Origin: Bacteroidales bacterium
GTDB lineage: Bacteria; Bacteroidota; Bacteroidia; Bacteroidales; P3
Length of the DNA: 63,071 nt
Assembly: GCA_024400565.1 (NCBI GenBank)
Contig: JAKSMQ010000008.1
Span: forward strand, 1 to 63,071
Direction of reading: 5' to 3'
Part shown: positions 17,221 to 25,304 of the stretch, one piece after another
Numbering within the stretch: the first letter of the stretch is position 1
How the letters are laid out: every line of letters begins with the position of its first letter
Position numbers and translations under genes: made by a program
Notes under the pieces: generated by a model
What the model saw: only the letters and a program-made list of their open reading frames with translations
Told to the model about the DNA's origin: nothing
Databases searched by the model: none

Positions 17221-18113
17221 TAATGCGGATGAAAGGTTAAAATAGTGTCTCGGAGTATCTTGGGGGAAATATGGGTGTATATTTCCGTAGTTTTGATGGA
17301 GGAATGGCCGAGCATCTGTTGAACAGCCCTAAGGTCTGCCCCATTCTGTACAAGTTCTGTCGCGAAACTGTGGCGCAGACTATGGGGACTTACTTCTTTT
17401 TGAATGCCAGCCTTCTCTACTGCCTCCTTCAAAAACTTAAAGATAAACATTCGGGTAAGATGATGTCCTCTACGACTGAGAAACACAAATTTTTCTTCCC
17501 CGGACTGGGGTTGAACTTGGCTACGGACTGTGAGAATGTATTGTTTGAGCTGTCTGAGTGCTTGCTGATTGATTGGAACCCAACGCTGTTTATCTCCCTT
17601 GCCGGTAATAAGCAACGCCTCTTCTTCATCGTAGATATTAGAAAGTTTGAGATTTACAAGTTCTGACACCCGGAGGCCGCATCCATAGAGGACCTCGATG
17701 ATAACAGAGTTGCGAGCCTGATCAGGCAGAGAAAGGTCGAAAGTAGATTGAATGGCAGTTATCTCTTCGTCGCTCAGCACATCGGGAAGATGTTGCTGGT
17801 TGCGGGGCATATCTATAAACTCAGCAGGACTCTCCATAATATCGTCCACCAGCAGAAGATAATGAAAGAAACTGCGTATTCCCGCAAGGATTCTCTTCTG
17901 GGTAGCAATAGCAATCTCGGTCTCATTGAGTTCAACCAAAAGAGACTGAATATCCTCTTGGCTAACCTGTGTAGGTTCTATGTTGTTAGTCTCCGCATAT
18001 CGGGCCAGATGAGATACATCACGCAAGTAAGCCTCTACGCTATTTGCCGCCAGATGGCGTTCTAGACGCAAATAGGTCTCATAATTGCGTATATACTGTG
18101 GCCAGACGCTCAT
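17208..18113 (-). CDS. xerD: Tyrosine recombinase XerD/XerC
   Basis: Site-specific recombinase that resolves chromosome dimers at dif. The 301-aa protein has an N-terminal SAM-like domain and a C-terminal catalytic domain with the Arg in GCGLRVSEL, His-x-x-Arg in SPHSLRHSFATE, a further His in LGHSSIKTTEIYTH and the nucleophile Tyr in the same block. The ATG at 18113 (MSVWPQYIRNYE) is preferred over a TTG four codons upstream. It lies directly downstream of mtgA. XerD versus XerC cannot be settled by eye. Confidence 0.92.
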   Translation of the reverse strand: MSVWPQYIRNYETYLRLERHLAANSVEAYLRDVSHLARYAETNNIEPTQVSQEDIQSLLVELNETEIAIATQKRILAGIRSFFHYLLLVDDIMESPAEFIDMPRNQQHLPDVLSDEEITAIQSTFDLSLPDQARNSVIIEVLYGCGLRVSELVNLKLSNIYDEEEALLITGKGDKQRWVPINQQALRQLKQYILTVRSQVQPQSGEEKFVFLSRRGHHLTRMFIFKFLKEAVEKAGIQKEVSPHSLRHSFATELVQNGADLRAVQQMLGHSSIKTTEIYTHISPKILRDTILTFHPHYKKK

Positions 18114-18125
18114 AAATACAATCAA

Positions 18126-18956
18126 TTATTTCTTCATCTTTTCCTGTTCCAGATACCACTTGATAAAATCAAATATGGTTTCCTCTTTGCCATTTCGAGG
18201 TTTGGGTTTGGCATCGAGGTTAACCTTACCATATTGAGAAGCCCTACTCTGAATCACCCCTGTCTGACGGCGGAAATAAGGCGTACGGGTTTCGGGATTA
18301 CGCTTTAGGGGACTGGGAAGTGTAACAGCCAACTGAGCAGCCTCGTTACGGGTCAACGTCTTAGCAGAATGCCCAAAATAATGTTGAGAGGCCGCCTCTG
18401 CTCCGTAAATACCATCACCAAACTCAATAATGTTGAGATAAACCTCCATAATGCGTTTCTTACCCCATATCCACTCTATCATCTGGGTAAAATAGGCTTC
18501 AAAACCTTTTCGGATTATGTTGCGCGAATGGGGAAGGAAGGCATTCTTGGCTGTCTGCATCGATATAGTACTGCCACCACGCACACGCTTGCCCCTCTGG
18601 TTTTCACGATAAGATTGTTTCATCATCTTTATCTCAAACCCTTTGTGTCGCATAAAGTTTCCATCCTCCGACGCTACGACGGCATTTACCAGATTGGGGG
18701 AAATCTCGTCGATAGAGACATAATCGCGTTCAAACCTCACTTTGCGCTCGCTAGAGAAGAGTTGTTGGTTGAAGCGTTGTACCATAAGGGGGGTAAGAGG
18801 AGGAAAAATAAACTTATACAGTAGAAGTAAAATATGGGGCAAAACAATCATAACAAGCAACGTTATCCAGCAGAAACGCCATATTTTCTTGCCTAACGAC
18901 CGCTTTTTTATCTCATCAACTTCGATAGTTTCTATTGATTCAGAGTCTATTTCCAT
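18126..18956 (-). CDS. mtgA: Monofunctional biosynthetic peptidoglycan transglycosylase
   Basis: GT51 glycosyltransferase that polymerises lipid II into glycan strands at the inner membrane. The protein is 276 aa from the Met at 18956 (MEIDSESIETIE). It has one membrane segment (IWRFCWITLLVMIVLPHILLL core near residues 25-45), then the family blocks ASEDGNFMRHKGF with the catalytic Glu, RGGSTISMQTAKN and KKRIMEVYLNIIEFGDGIYG. A longer frame extends to 19049 but would cover the promoter at 18982-19013, so the shorter start is chosen. Confidence 0.93.
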   Translation of the reverse strand: MEIDSESIETIEVDEIKKRSLGKKIWRFCWITLLVMIVLPHILLLLYKFIFPPLTPLMVQRFNQQLFSSERKVRFERDYVSIDEISPNLVNAVVASEDGNFMRHKGFEIKMMKQSYRENQRGKRVRGGSTISMQTAKNAFLPHSRNIIRKGFEAYFTQMIEWIWGKKRIMEVYLNIIEFGDGIYGAEAASQHYFGHSAKTLTRNEAAQLAVTLPSPLKRNPETRTPYFRRQTGVIQSRASQYGKVNLDAKPKPRNGKEETIFDFIKWYLEQEKMKK

Positions 18957-18981
18957 ACTATAACGTAATTCAAAAACAGAT

Positions 18982-19013
18982 GCAAAGATACAAAAAGCGA
19001 TTGGTTTGGCAAT
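18982..19013 (-). promoter_or_regulatory. Promoter of mtgA
   Basis: Minus-strand TATCTTTGC (18982-18990) with ATTG 19 nt upstream (19010-19013). Transcription would begin about 20 nt before the chosen mtgA start. Confidence 0.7.
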
Positions 19014-19095
19014 AAAAAATACGATGTTTTGAACCCATCCTCTCAGCAATAAGGCCTAAATTGAATTTTTCTTTATCCGATTGAAGAATTTTTCG

Positions 19096-19104
19096 TATCT
19101 TTGC
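19096..19104 (+). promoter_or_regulatory. -7 element for the FISUMP lipoprotein gene
   Basis: TATCTTTGC 20 nt before the ATG at 19125. The -33 region is weak (TTTA at 20 nt). Confidence 0.55.
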
Positions 19105-19124
19105 ACCCAAAATATTTTTGCTTT

Positions 19125-20051
19125 ATGAAGAAACTTTTTGTTGTTATGCTGGCTGCACTTTGCGCGTTGACAGCATGTAAGAAAGAAGAAGTCGGCAACG
19201 ACGTGACGACTGACGATGGCGCTATTCACTCTCTGTTTTCGGTGGGAGAATCCAAACAGGTACAGTTTTCAAAGGGCAATCTTCAATACCAGGCCATCTC
19301 AGGCACATGGAGATTTGCAGAAAACCAATATGACTACAAGGGAGAAAGCAACGCAAGCATCTCAGATGTATATAGTGGTTGGATAGACCTTTTTGGCTGG
19401 GCTACCAGCGGATGGGACTGCGGCAACGTATATTATATGCCCTACGACAAGGACTTTGTGGACAACGACGATATAGGAATGGGATATGGTCCTTTACCTG
19501 TTCCCGACTGCGACCTTGTGGGTGAGAATGCTAACTGCGACTGGGGTGTATACTGTTCGATAAGCAACGGCGGAAATGAACCTGGTTTGTGGCGAACCCT
19601 GTCGGCCGACGAATGGAACTACCTTGTAAAAGAACGAACCAACGCTACCCAGCTGTATGGCGTAGCCTGCATAGAAGGAACCAATGGCCTTGTACTTCTG
19701 CCCGACAACTGGACGATGCCCGAGGGGTGTACTTTCCATACTGGAGTAGGCATTAGCTACGATCCTTCATACTATGCTCAAAAGAACAGCATGACTGTTG
19801 AACAATGGCGTGTAATGGAGAAAAACGGAGCTGTATTTCTCCCTGCTGGCGGTACCCGTCTTGAATATGCTCAGATGGACTTTGTTAACGATATCGGAGG
19901 ATATTGGTCTACAACTTCGTATAAGGACAATTCATACTTTACCGAATGTGCTTATGTATTCTATTTCCAGAGCGACATGGTGATGGGCAAGAAGTTTGAC
20001 AGCATGCGTTCTTGGGGACGTTCGGTACGACTGGTTCGCGACGCAGAATAG
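19125..20051 (+). CDS. FISUMP-type lipoprotein
   Basis: Protein of 308 aa with a lipoprotein signal (MKKLFVVMLAALCALTAC, Cys18). The domain resembles the Fibrobacter-succinogenes-major-paralogous/DUF1566 type: FSVGESKQVQFSKGNLQY, IDLFGWATSGWDCG, WRTLSADEWNYLVKER, GLVLLPDNWTMP, VFLPAGGTR, YWSTTSY and a final SVRLVRDAE. Such proteins are abundant in Prevotella and related gut Bacteroidales, probably on the outer surface, with unknown ligands. The ATG at 19125 starts the signal peptide and follows a -7 element by 20 nt. Confidence 0.85.
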   Translation: MKKLFVVMLAALCALTACKKEEVGNDVTTDDGAIHSLFSVGESKQVQFSKGNLQYQAISGTWRFAENQYDYKGESNASISDVYSGWIDLFGWATSGWDCGNVYYMPYDKDFVDNDDIGMGYGPLPVPDCDLVGENANCDWGVYCSISNGGNEPGLWRTLSADEWNYLVKERTNATQLYGVACIEGTNGLVLLPDNWTMPEGCTFHTGVGISYDPSYYAQKNSMTVEQWRVMEKNGAVFLPAGGTRLEYAQMDFVNDIGGYWSTTSYKDNSYFTECAYVFYFQSDMVMGKKFDSMRSWGRSVRLVRDAE

Positions 20052-20233
20052 AGAAAAGCTAATGTGATGAGGTTGCTCCTAAGGGGCAACTTCATCCCTA
20101 TCCTGGTCTATTTACATGCCTCAACTACTAGATTGTTTATGGAGAGGTATTATACAAGACCAAAATAAACAAACATCTAAAAAGATTCCGAAGGGATTCG
20201 ATTTCCATACAACTCAAACTCGGAATAATAGAT

Positions 20234-20270
20234 AAAAGAAGGAACTACACTTGGTAATTCCTTCTTTTTG
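20234..20270 (-). terminator. Terminator of tRNA-Gln
   Basis: AAGAAGGAA and TTCCTTCTT pair around a loop of about 15 nt, followed on the minus strand by TTTTAT. The hairpin begins directly after the tRNA 3' end. The stem is nearly symmetric and could also act from the plus side. Confidence 0.75.
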
Positions 20271-20271
20271 G

Positions 20272-20342
20272 TTGTCCAACCAGGACTCGAACCTGGACTG
20301 ACAGAACCAAAACCTGGAGTGCTGCCATTACACCATTGGACA
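20272..20342 (-). tRNA. tRNA-Gln (TTG)
   Basis: The minus strand folds as a cloverleaf of 71 nt: acceptor TGTCCAA/TTGGACA, D-arm with GGTGTAATGGCAGCAC, anticodon loop TTTTGGT with anticodon TTG, T-arm CCAGG-TTCGAGT-CCTGG and discriminator A. The next three bases (20271-20269) read CCA, so the 3' end may be encoded. It has its own promoter and terminator. Confidence 0.95.
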
Positions 20343-20367
20343 ATCCTTTTGCTTCAAAAAAGCGATT

Positions 20368-20399
20368 GCAAAAGTACTAAAAAATCCTTAAACGGCAAA
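20368..20399 (-). promoter_or_regulatory. Promoter of tRNA-Gln
   Basis: TTTG (20396-20399), 19 nt, TACTTTTGC (20368-20376) on the minus strand, ending about 25 nt before the tRNA 5' end. Full consensus match. Confidence 0.85.
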
Positions 20400-20465
20400 A
20401 TGTTTTTTGCTATTTGAAGTCTTCAGGTTACTTTTGTATGTTATTTTCAAACAATTGCAACAACA

Positions 20466-20503
20466 AAAGAAAAGGATGCGACATTATCTGCCACATCCTT
20501 TTC
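20466..20503 (-). terminator. Terminator of the acyl-CoA synthetase gene
   Basis: AGAAAAGGATG and CATCCTTTTCT pair around a loop of about 15 nt, followed by TTTTGTTG on the minus strand. It lies 18 nt after the stop at 20521. Confidence 0.8.
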
Positions 20504-20520
20504 TGGTATTCTGAGGACCT

Positions 20521-22392
20521 CTATTCTCCAAATTTGGGCAATTTTATTGTGGGGAATTCAAGGCTCTTGAAGGCTGAGAAGAAACCTGTTTTGCTGTCTC
20601 CATCGTGGTTGTATATGGAAGCTATAAGGTCTTTGTATTTTGCCTGAAGCACGTTACGTTTTACCTTGAGGGTCGGAGAAAGAAGGCCATTGTTGGCGGT
20701 CCACTCTTCAAGAACAATACGGAAGGCCTTTATCTGCTCGTGGGGAGCAAATTCCTTGTTATATTGCTCGATGATACTCTTAATCTTCTTCTGGGTTTCG
20801 GGCATAGCAATAAGGGTTGCATTGTCGCGATAGTGCATGTGCTGTTTGAGAGCCCAGTAGTGAAGCGTATTGAAGTTGGGTGAGATGATGACGGAAGCAT
20901 ACTTCTCGTTTTCGCCAACTACGATACATTGGTCGATAAAGTCCGATTCGCTCAGCTTGTTCTCGAGCACCTGAGGAGCGACATACTTGCCGGCAGAGAG
21001 TTTGAAGATATCCTTCTTGCGGTCTGTAATCTTAAGATAACGTCCAGCCTCGATTTTTCCGATATCACCTGTATGAAACCAGCCTTCTTCGTCGATTACC
21101 TCCTTGGTAGTCTCGGGATCCTTGTAATAACCCATCATAACATGAGGTCCGCGAGTGAGGATTTCACCATCTTCTGCAAATTTAACCTCAACACCTTCGA
21201 GGATAGGACCTACAGTACCGATACGAGCAAGATTAAGTTTGGGATTGTTTACAGCAATAACGGGAGAGGTTTCGGAAAGACCATAACCCTCGTAGATACA
21301 GAGGCCGGCTGCGCCAAATAGACGTACCATACGGGGTTGAATCTTGCTGCCGCCAGTAATGATAATGAGTCTCTTACCACCTACTTTCTCGCGCCATTTG
21401 CTGTAGACCATCTTGTCGTAGAACACCTGGGTAATCTGGAACCAGAGGTTGAATTTCTTGCGGGTATAGTCGAAATGATAGCCATGCTTGAAGGCTCTGT
21501 TGTAGATTTTCTTCTTGATGCCCTTCATGTCCTTGCCTGCCGAATAGAATTTGTCGAAGAAGGTCTCTATTACACGAGGAACGGCGCAGAATCCGTCTAC
21601 CTTGACATCGGCCAAGTCGCGGGCTATTGTACCCATATTCTCGGCATAATAAATGCTGATACCCAGGTATTGCCAATGATAGTTCATGGAACGCTCATAG
21701 ACGTGGTTGAGAGGCAGAAAAGAGAGAACCTTGGCATTATGGTCGAGAGGCTGAACTTTGGTATGTGCCAGGAAGTTGGAACAAAGATTGCGATGGCTCA
21801 GCATAACGCCTTTGGGCAGACCTGTTGTACCGGAAGTATAGATGAGCGAAGCCCAGTCTTCGGGCTTGATATCACGCTTGAGTTCCTCGAGGGTGGTAAT
21901 AAGCTTGTCGCGGTTGGCAATACCGAGCTTGAGTATTTCGAGAATGCGATGTTCACCTTCAATCTGGTTCATGGTATACACCTCCGGGGGATTGTCCATC
22001 TGCTCCAATGCAGGCTGAACACGCTTGAGCAACACGTTGTTGCTGACGAGAATCAGCTTACACTCGCTATGTTTGAAGATGTGTACATAGTTCTCGGTAG
22101 AGAGTGTAGGATAGACAGGACAATGAACGATACCCGTCATGCTCAAAGCCATATCCACAAAGTTCCACTCAGGACAGTTGTTACTGATGGTCACGACGGT
22201 ATCGCCACGCTTAAGGCCCATAGACAAGAAGCCATAGGCCATAAAATGTGCAAATTTGTAATAGTCGTGTGAGCTGTATCTGACCCATTCTCCATTTACT
22301 TTACCCGCCAGGATATCATCCTTGGGATAATTGATTACCAAATGGTCGAGAAGGTCAAAAGTACGATTGATTTCAATATTCATATTGTTCAA
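20521..22392 (-). CDS. Long-chain fatty acid-CoA ligase
   Basis: AMP-binding enzyme of 623 aa that activates fatty acids to acyl-CoA. Motifs: the ATP-binding loop YTSGTTGLPKG at residues 185-195, GYGLSETSPVIAVN near 385, the GWFHTGDIG/ITDRKKDIFKLSAGKYVAPQ hinge region near 470-500, and the long-chain (FadD15/FAA1) type C-terminal domain ending FPTIKLPKFGE. It has no signal peptide and is probably membrane-associated in the cytosol. It lies 132 nt downstream of the phosphatase gene on the same strand; a shared transcript is possible. Confidence 0.93.
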   Translation of the reverse strand: MNNMNIEINRTFDLLDHLVINYPKDDILAGKVNGEWVRYSSHDYYKFAHFMAYGFLSMGLKRGDTVVTISNNCPEWNFVDMALSMTGIVHCPVYPTLSTENYVHIFKHSECKLILVSNNVLLKRVQPALEQMDNPPEVYTMNQIEGEHRILEILKLGIANRDKLITTLEELKRDIKPEDWASLIYTSGTTGLPKGVMLSHRNLCSNFLAHTKVQPLDHNAKVLSFLPLNHVYERSMNYHWQYLGISIYYAENMGTIARDLADVKVDGFCAVPRVIETFFDKFYSAGKDMKGIKKKIYNRAFKHGYHFDYTRKKFNLWFQITQVFYDKMVYSKWREKVGGKRLIIITGGSKIQPRMVRLFGAAGLCIYEGYGLSETSPVIAVNNPKLNLARIGTVGPILEGVEVKFAEDGEILTRGPHVMMGYYKDPETTKEVIDEEGWFHTGDIGKIEAGRYLKITDRKKDIFKLSAGKYVAPQVLENKLSESDFIDQCIVVGENEKYASVIISPNFNTLHYWALKQHMHYRDNATLIAMPETQKKIKSIIEQYNKEFAPHEQIKAFRIVLEEWTANNGLLSPTLKVKRNVLQAKYKDLIASIYNHDGDSKTGFFSAFKSLEFPTIKLPKFGE

Positions 22393-22524
22393 ATTTATTG
22401 CAAAGGCTTTTCTCTAAAGCGTCTTGTTTAATAGGTCTGAAGAACCTTTGCTGTCAATTAGTCTTTTTTTATTTGCCCGAACTGCCAGGACCTAAGCCAC
22501 AACAGAGGGGTTGGGGGTTAATTA

Positions 22525-24939
22525 TTATTCGGAGCTAAGTTCGCTTTCGGTAATTCGTTTTTTCAGTATCAATACGTTCCGTTCATGCAGACGCTTATAC
22601 TCCATAGAATCCATTATCTGTCTTACAAGGTGTATTCCCAATCCTCCCACCGAACGATCCTCAAGAGGAGCGTTGATGTCGACCTCAGGTCGGGATGTGG
22701 GATCAAAAGGTATACCGTCATCTATGAGTTCAAAGGTAATCTCGTGGTTGAGAACCTTGGTTATCAGATCAAACTGATGATTCTCATTATCGTTGGGATA
22801 GGCGTAGTTAATCACGTTCACAATCACCTCTTCGAGTGCAAGATTGAGGGTATCTACAAAAGCATCAGAGAGATCAAAGAGACGGGTCATACGATAGAGA
22901 AGGACGTTGAGTTTCTTCAGTTCGTTGATGTCTCGGTTAAAGGTTATCGTTTCTGCAAAAGGCTTGGGAAACAGCCTGGGATGATGAATACGGACAGCAA
23001 GAGCTGTAATATCATCATTCTGGTCGTTTTTGCCTATGAAAGTATTAATATTCTTGTTTATGATGTCAATAACCCGTTGCGAGGGCAGACCGGCACATCT
23101 GGACAGCTGTTTCTTGAGGCGGTTCAAACCATAGAACTCCAGTTGCGTGTTTTCGGCCTCCGAGATACCGTCGGTATAGAGATAGAGCGTCTGACCCGGA
23201 CGGATTGCCATATTCTGCTCCTTGAACTGATATTTGGGTATACATCCGAGGGGAACATTTGCCTCGGTAGGCATCTCATCAACCGTTCCGTCGGCTGAGA
23301 GTATGAGGGCAGGATTATGTCCGGCGCTACAATAGGTTATAGTCTCATCCTGAGGATTGATAACGCCTATAAAGATAGTAACAAAGAGATCGGAAGTGTT
23401 GGTCTCAAGAATGACATCGTTCAGGAGTTCCATGATCGTGGCGGGATCCGAACCCGTATAGATACTCGAACGGACCATGCTTCGCACCTCTGCCATCAGG
23501 AGAGCAGCTGGCAGACCCTTGCCCGATACGTCGGCAATAGCGATATAGACACGGCTGCGGCATTGGTCGATATAATAGTCGTAAAGGTCGCCTCCCACCT
23601 CACGTGCAGGACGCAGCATGGCCGCAATATCGGTATAAGGACAATCGCGGAGCGTCTGGGTGGGTTTAGGAACCATACCCAGCTGAATCTCACGGGCCAT
23701 ATCGAACTCGCTCTCTATACGCTGTTGAACAGCAGCCTGATCCTTAATCTGCGAAATATACGACTTTAGGGAAATCGTCATATTGGCCAAAGAGTCGCGC
23801 AGTTCTTTGATTTCGTCATTGTGTCTTACCGCAGGCAATTGGGCGTCAAAATCGCCCTCTGCCACCTTTCGGGCCGAATCTGCCATAAGCATCACAGGCT
23901 TGGTAACCGTTTTAACGGCTGTTCTCACCAATGCAAAAAGCAATAAACTTGCTACAAGAGCCAACAACAGAAACTTTTTAGTATGACCACCTGACAGACC
24001 ATAGATATCTCTGTTAGAGCAGACCAAAGCCACAGACCACCCCGAGGTGGATACCGGAGCATAGTAGATAAAGAACTCGGAATTGCCCGACCCGATGGTC
24101 GTGCTTCCGGTCTTTCCTTCCTGCATACTATGGGCGATGCTTATCCAGTTGGAGTCACCTGAGTCATTGTAGTAGGAATAGATGGTATGCGCCAGGATTG
24201 CATCGTCATTAGGATGGACTATGAGAGAGGCATCTCTGCCAATCATAATGTTGTACGACTCGGGGAACGGTTTGATGTCGTTTACAAATTTCGTCAGGTA
24301 AGATACAGCCACATCTGCCGTGATAACACCCACAACTACGCTATCGGGAGTAAAAATAGGCAGAGAATAGGAGCAGACCAGATCTTTATCGCCATGAGAA
24401 AGAATGTAAGGATCGGTCCAGTATGCTTTGTGCAACAGCTTGGGAATGAGATACCAGTCCATACAGAAGTAGTCATAATCCTCCGAACCCATCTCTTCCA
24501 TCCTGATCAGGCCATCATCATCGCGCTTGGCATAAAGGCAGAAATAAGATCTGTCAGCCAAAAACTCACGTTCAAAACTGATACTTGCGCCTACAATCTC
24601 AGCATTGTTATCGACTATCTGAGTCAGGTATCTCGAAAACGAGGATTTTTCGACAGGACCACGGAGTATCTCTGTCTGCAGACTTGGCATCAGATTACCC
24701 ACAGACTGCTCCACATTTTCCAGCACATTGCCTATCTCAAGGTTGATGTATTCAAGCTGGATTGAAGCTTGGCTGTTGGCGTTGTAGCGGGCCATTCGCT
24801 GAGACCAGGTGTTGTCTACAAGGGTAATGATGACAAAAAACAAACCGGCAATAGCACACGTAATGAGGGACAGTCGTCGAGAAAACGATAGTCGGATGAT
24901 GTTATTGCGGCGTTCTTTAGTCATTTTAACATTTGACAA
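22525..24939 (-). CDS. Sensor - SpoIIE phosphatase - anti-sigma kinase fusion
   Basis: Membrane protein of 804 aa. A membrane helix at about residues 24-43 is followed by a periplasmic dCache-like sensor to about 320 (DWYLIPKLLHKAYWTDPY, VVGVITADVAVSYL), a second helix (FLLLALVASLLLFAL), a HAMP domain, and a PP2C-type SpoIIE/RsbU phosphatase (AREVGGDLYDYY, ADVSGKGLPAALLMAE, LYTDGISEAEN, QNDDITALAVR). The end is a HATPase_c_2/RsbW-type kinase (LALEEVIVNVINYAYP, FELIDDGIPFDP, GGLGIHLVRQIMD). The two enzyme types normally oppose each other on an STAS-domain antagonist; none is encoded nearby. Confidence 0.9.
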   Translation of the reverse strand: MSNVKMTKERRNNIIRLSFSRRLSLITCAIAGLFFVIITLVDNTWSQRMARYNANSQASIQLEYINLEIGNVLENVEQSVGNLMPSLQTEILRGPVEKSSFSRYLTQIVDNNAEIVGASISFEREFLADRSYFCLYAKRDDDGLIRMEEMGSEDYDYFCMDWYLIPKLLHKAYWTDPYILSHGDKDLVCSYSLPIFTPDSVVVGVITADVAVSYLTKFVNDIKPFPESYNIMIGRDASLIVHPNDDAILAHTIYSYYNDSGDSNWISIAHSMQEGKTGSTTIGSGNSEFFIYYAPVSTSGWSVALVCSNRDIYGLSGGHTKKFLLLALVASLLLFALVRTAVKTVTKPVMLMADSARKVAEGDFDAQLPAVRHNDEIKELRDSLANMTISLKSYISQIKDQAAVQQRIESEFDMAREIQLGMVPKPTQTLRDCPYTDIAAMLRPAREVGGDLYDYYIDQCRSRVYIAIADVSGKGLPAALLMAEVRSMVRSSIYTGSDPATIMELLNDVILETNTSDLFVTIFIGVINPQDETITYCSAGHNPALILSADGTVDEMPTEANVPLGCIPKYQFKEQNMAIRPGQTLYLYTDGISEAENTQLEFYGLNRLKKQLSRCAGLPSQRVIDIINKNINTFIGKNDQNDDITALAVRIHHPRLFPKPFAETITFNRDINELKKLNVLLYRMTRLFDLSDAFVDTLNLALEEVIVNVINYAYPNDNENHQFDLITKVLNHEITFELIDDGIPFDPTSRPEVDINAPLEDRSVGGLGIHLVRQIMDSMEYKRLHERNVLILKKRITESELSSE

Positions 24940-25304
24940 TGGTCTGTTTTTTCAAAATCGCATTCTACAAACGGCCATTCTTTCTCGTCAAAGAGAGGTT
25001 ACCATTTGGTTTTCAGAACATATTTGACTCAAATCAGACCAACTGTACAATTGGTTTTGAATGCAAATATATAAATTTTATCTCACATACGCGAAAAAAA
25101 TATGTTAAATTGAGGGATAATCCACCAATATTATCTCCATAAAAAATAACAAAAACCCCTATTCAAATGCACAAAAAACTTTTCAAGTCCATAGATTCAG
25201 ATAAACTGACGGTAAAAAATAGCCGTCATTTCGTCTCTCCCGATTCTCTATCCCCAACCAACAAGAGGGAGACTTTCAGTCAAAAACAATGAACAACAAA
25301 TTTT
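24940..25304. other. Intergenic region between mfd and the phosphatase gene
   Basis: It holds a weak mfd terminator hairpin (25204-25232) and a minus-strand -7 element TATATTTGC at 25063-25071 with no clear -33 box, which would serve the phosphatase gene. No gene seen. Confidence 0.55.
25204..25232 (-). terminator. Probable mfd terminator
   Basis: TGACGGC...CCGTCA hairpin about 75 nt after the mfd stop. The stem is good but the T-run after it is short (TTTAT). Confidence 0.5.

Noticed and set aside
18957..19049. 31-residue N-terminal extension of mtgA
   Set aside because: It covers the promoter at 18982-19013; the downstream Met gives the usual length.
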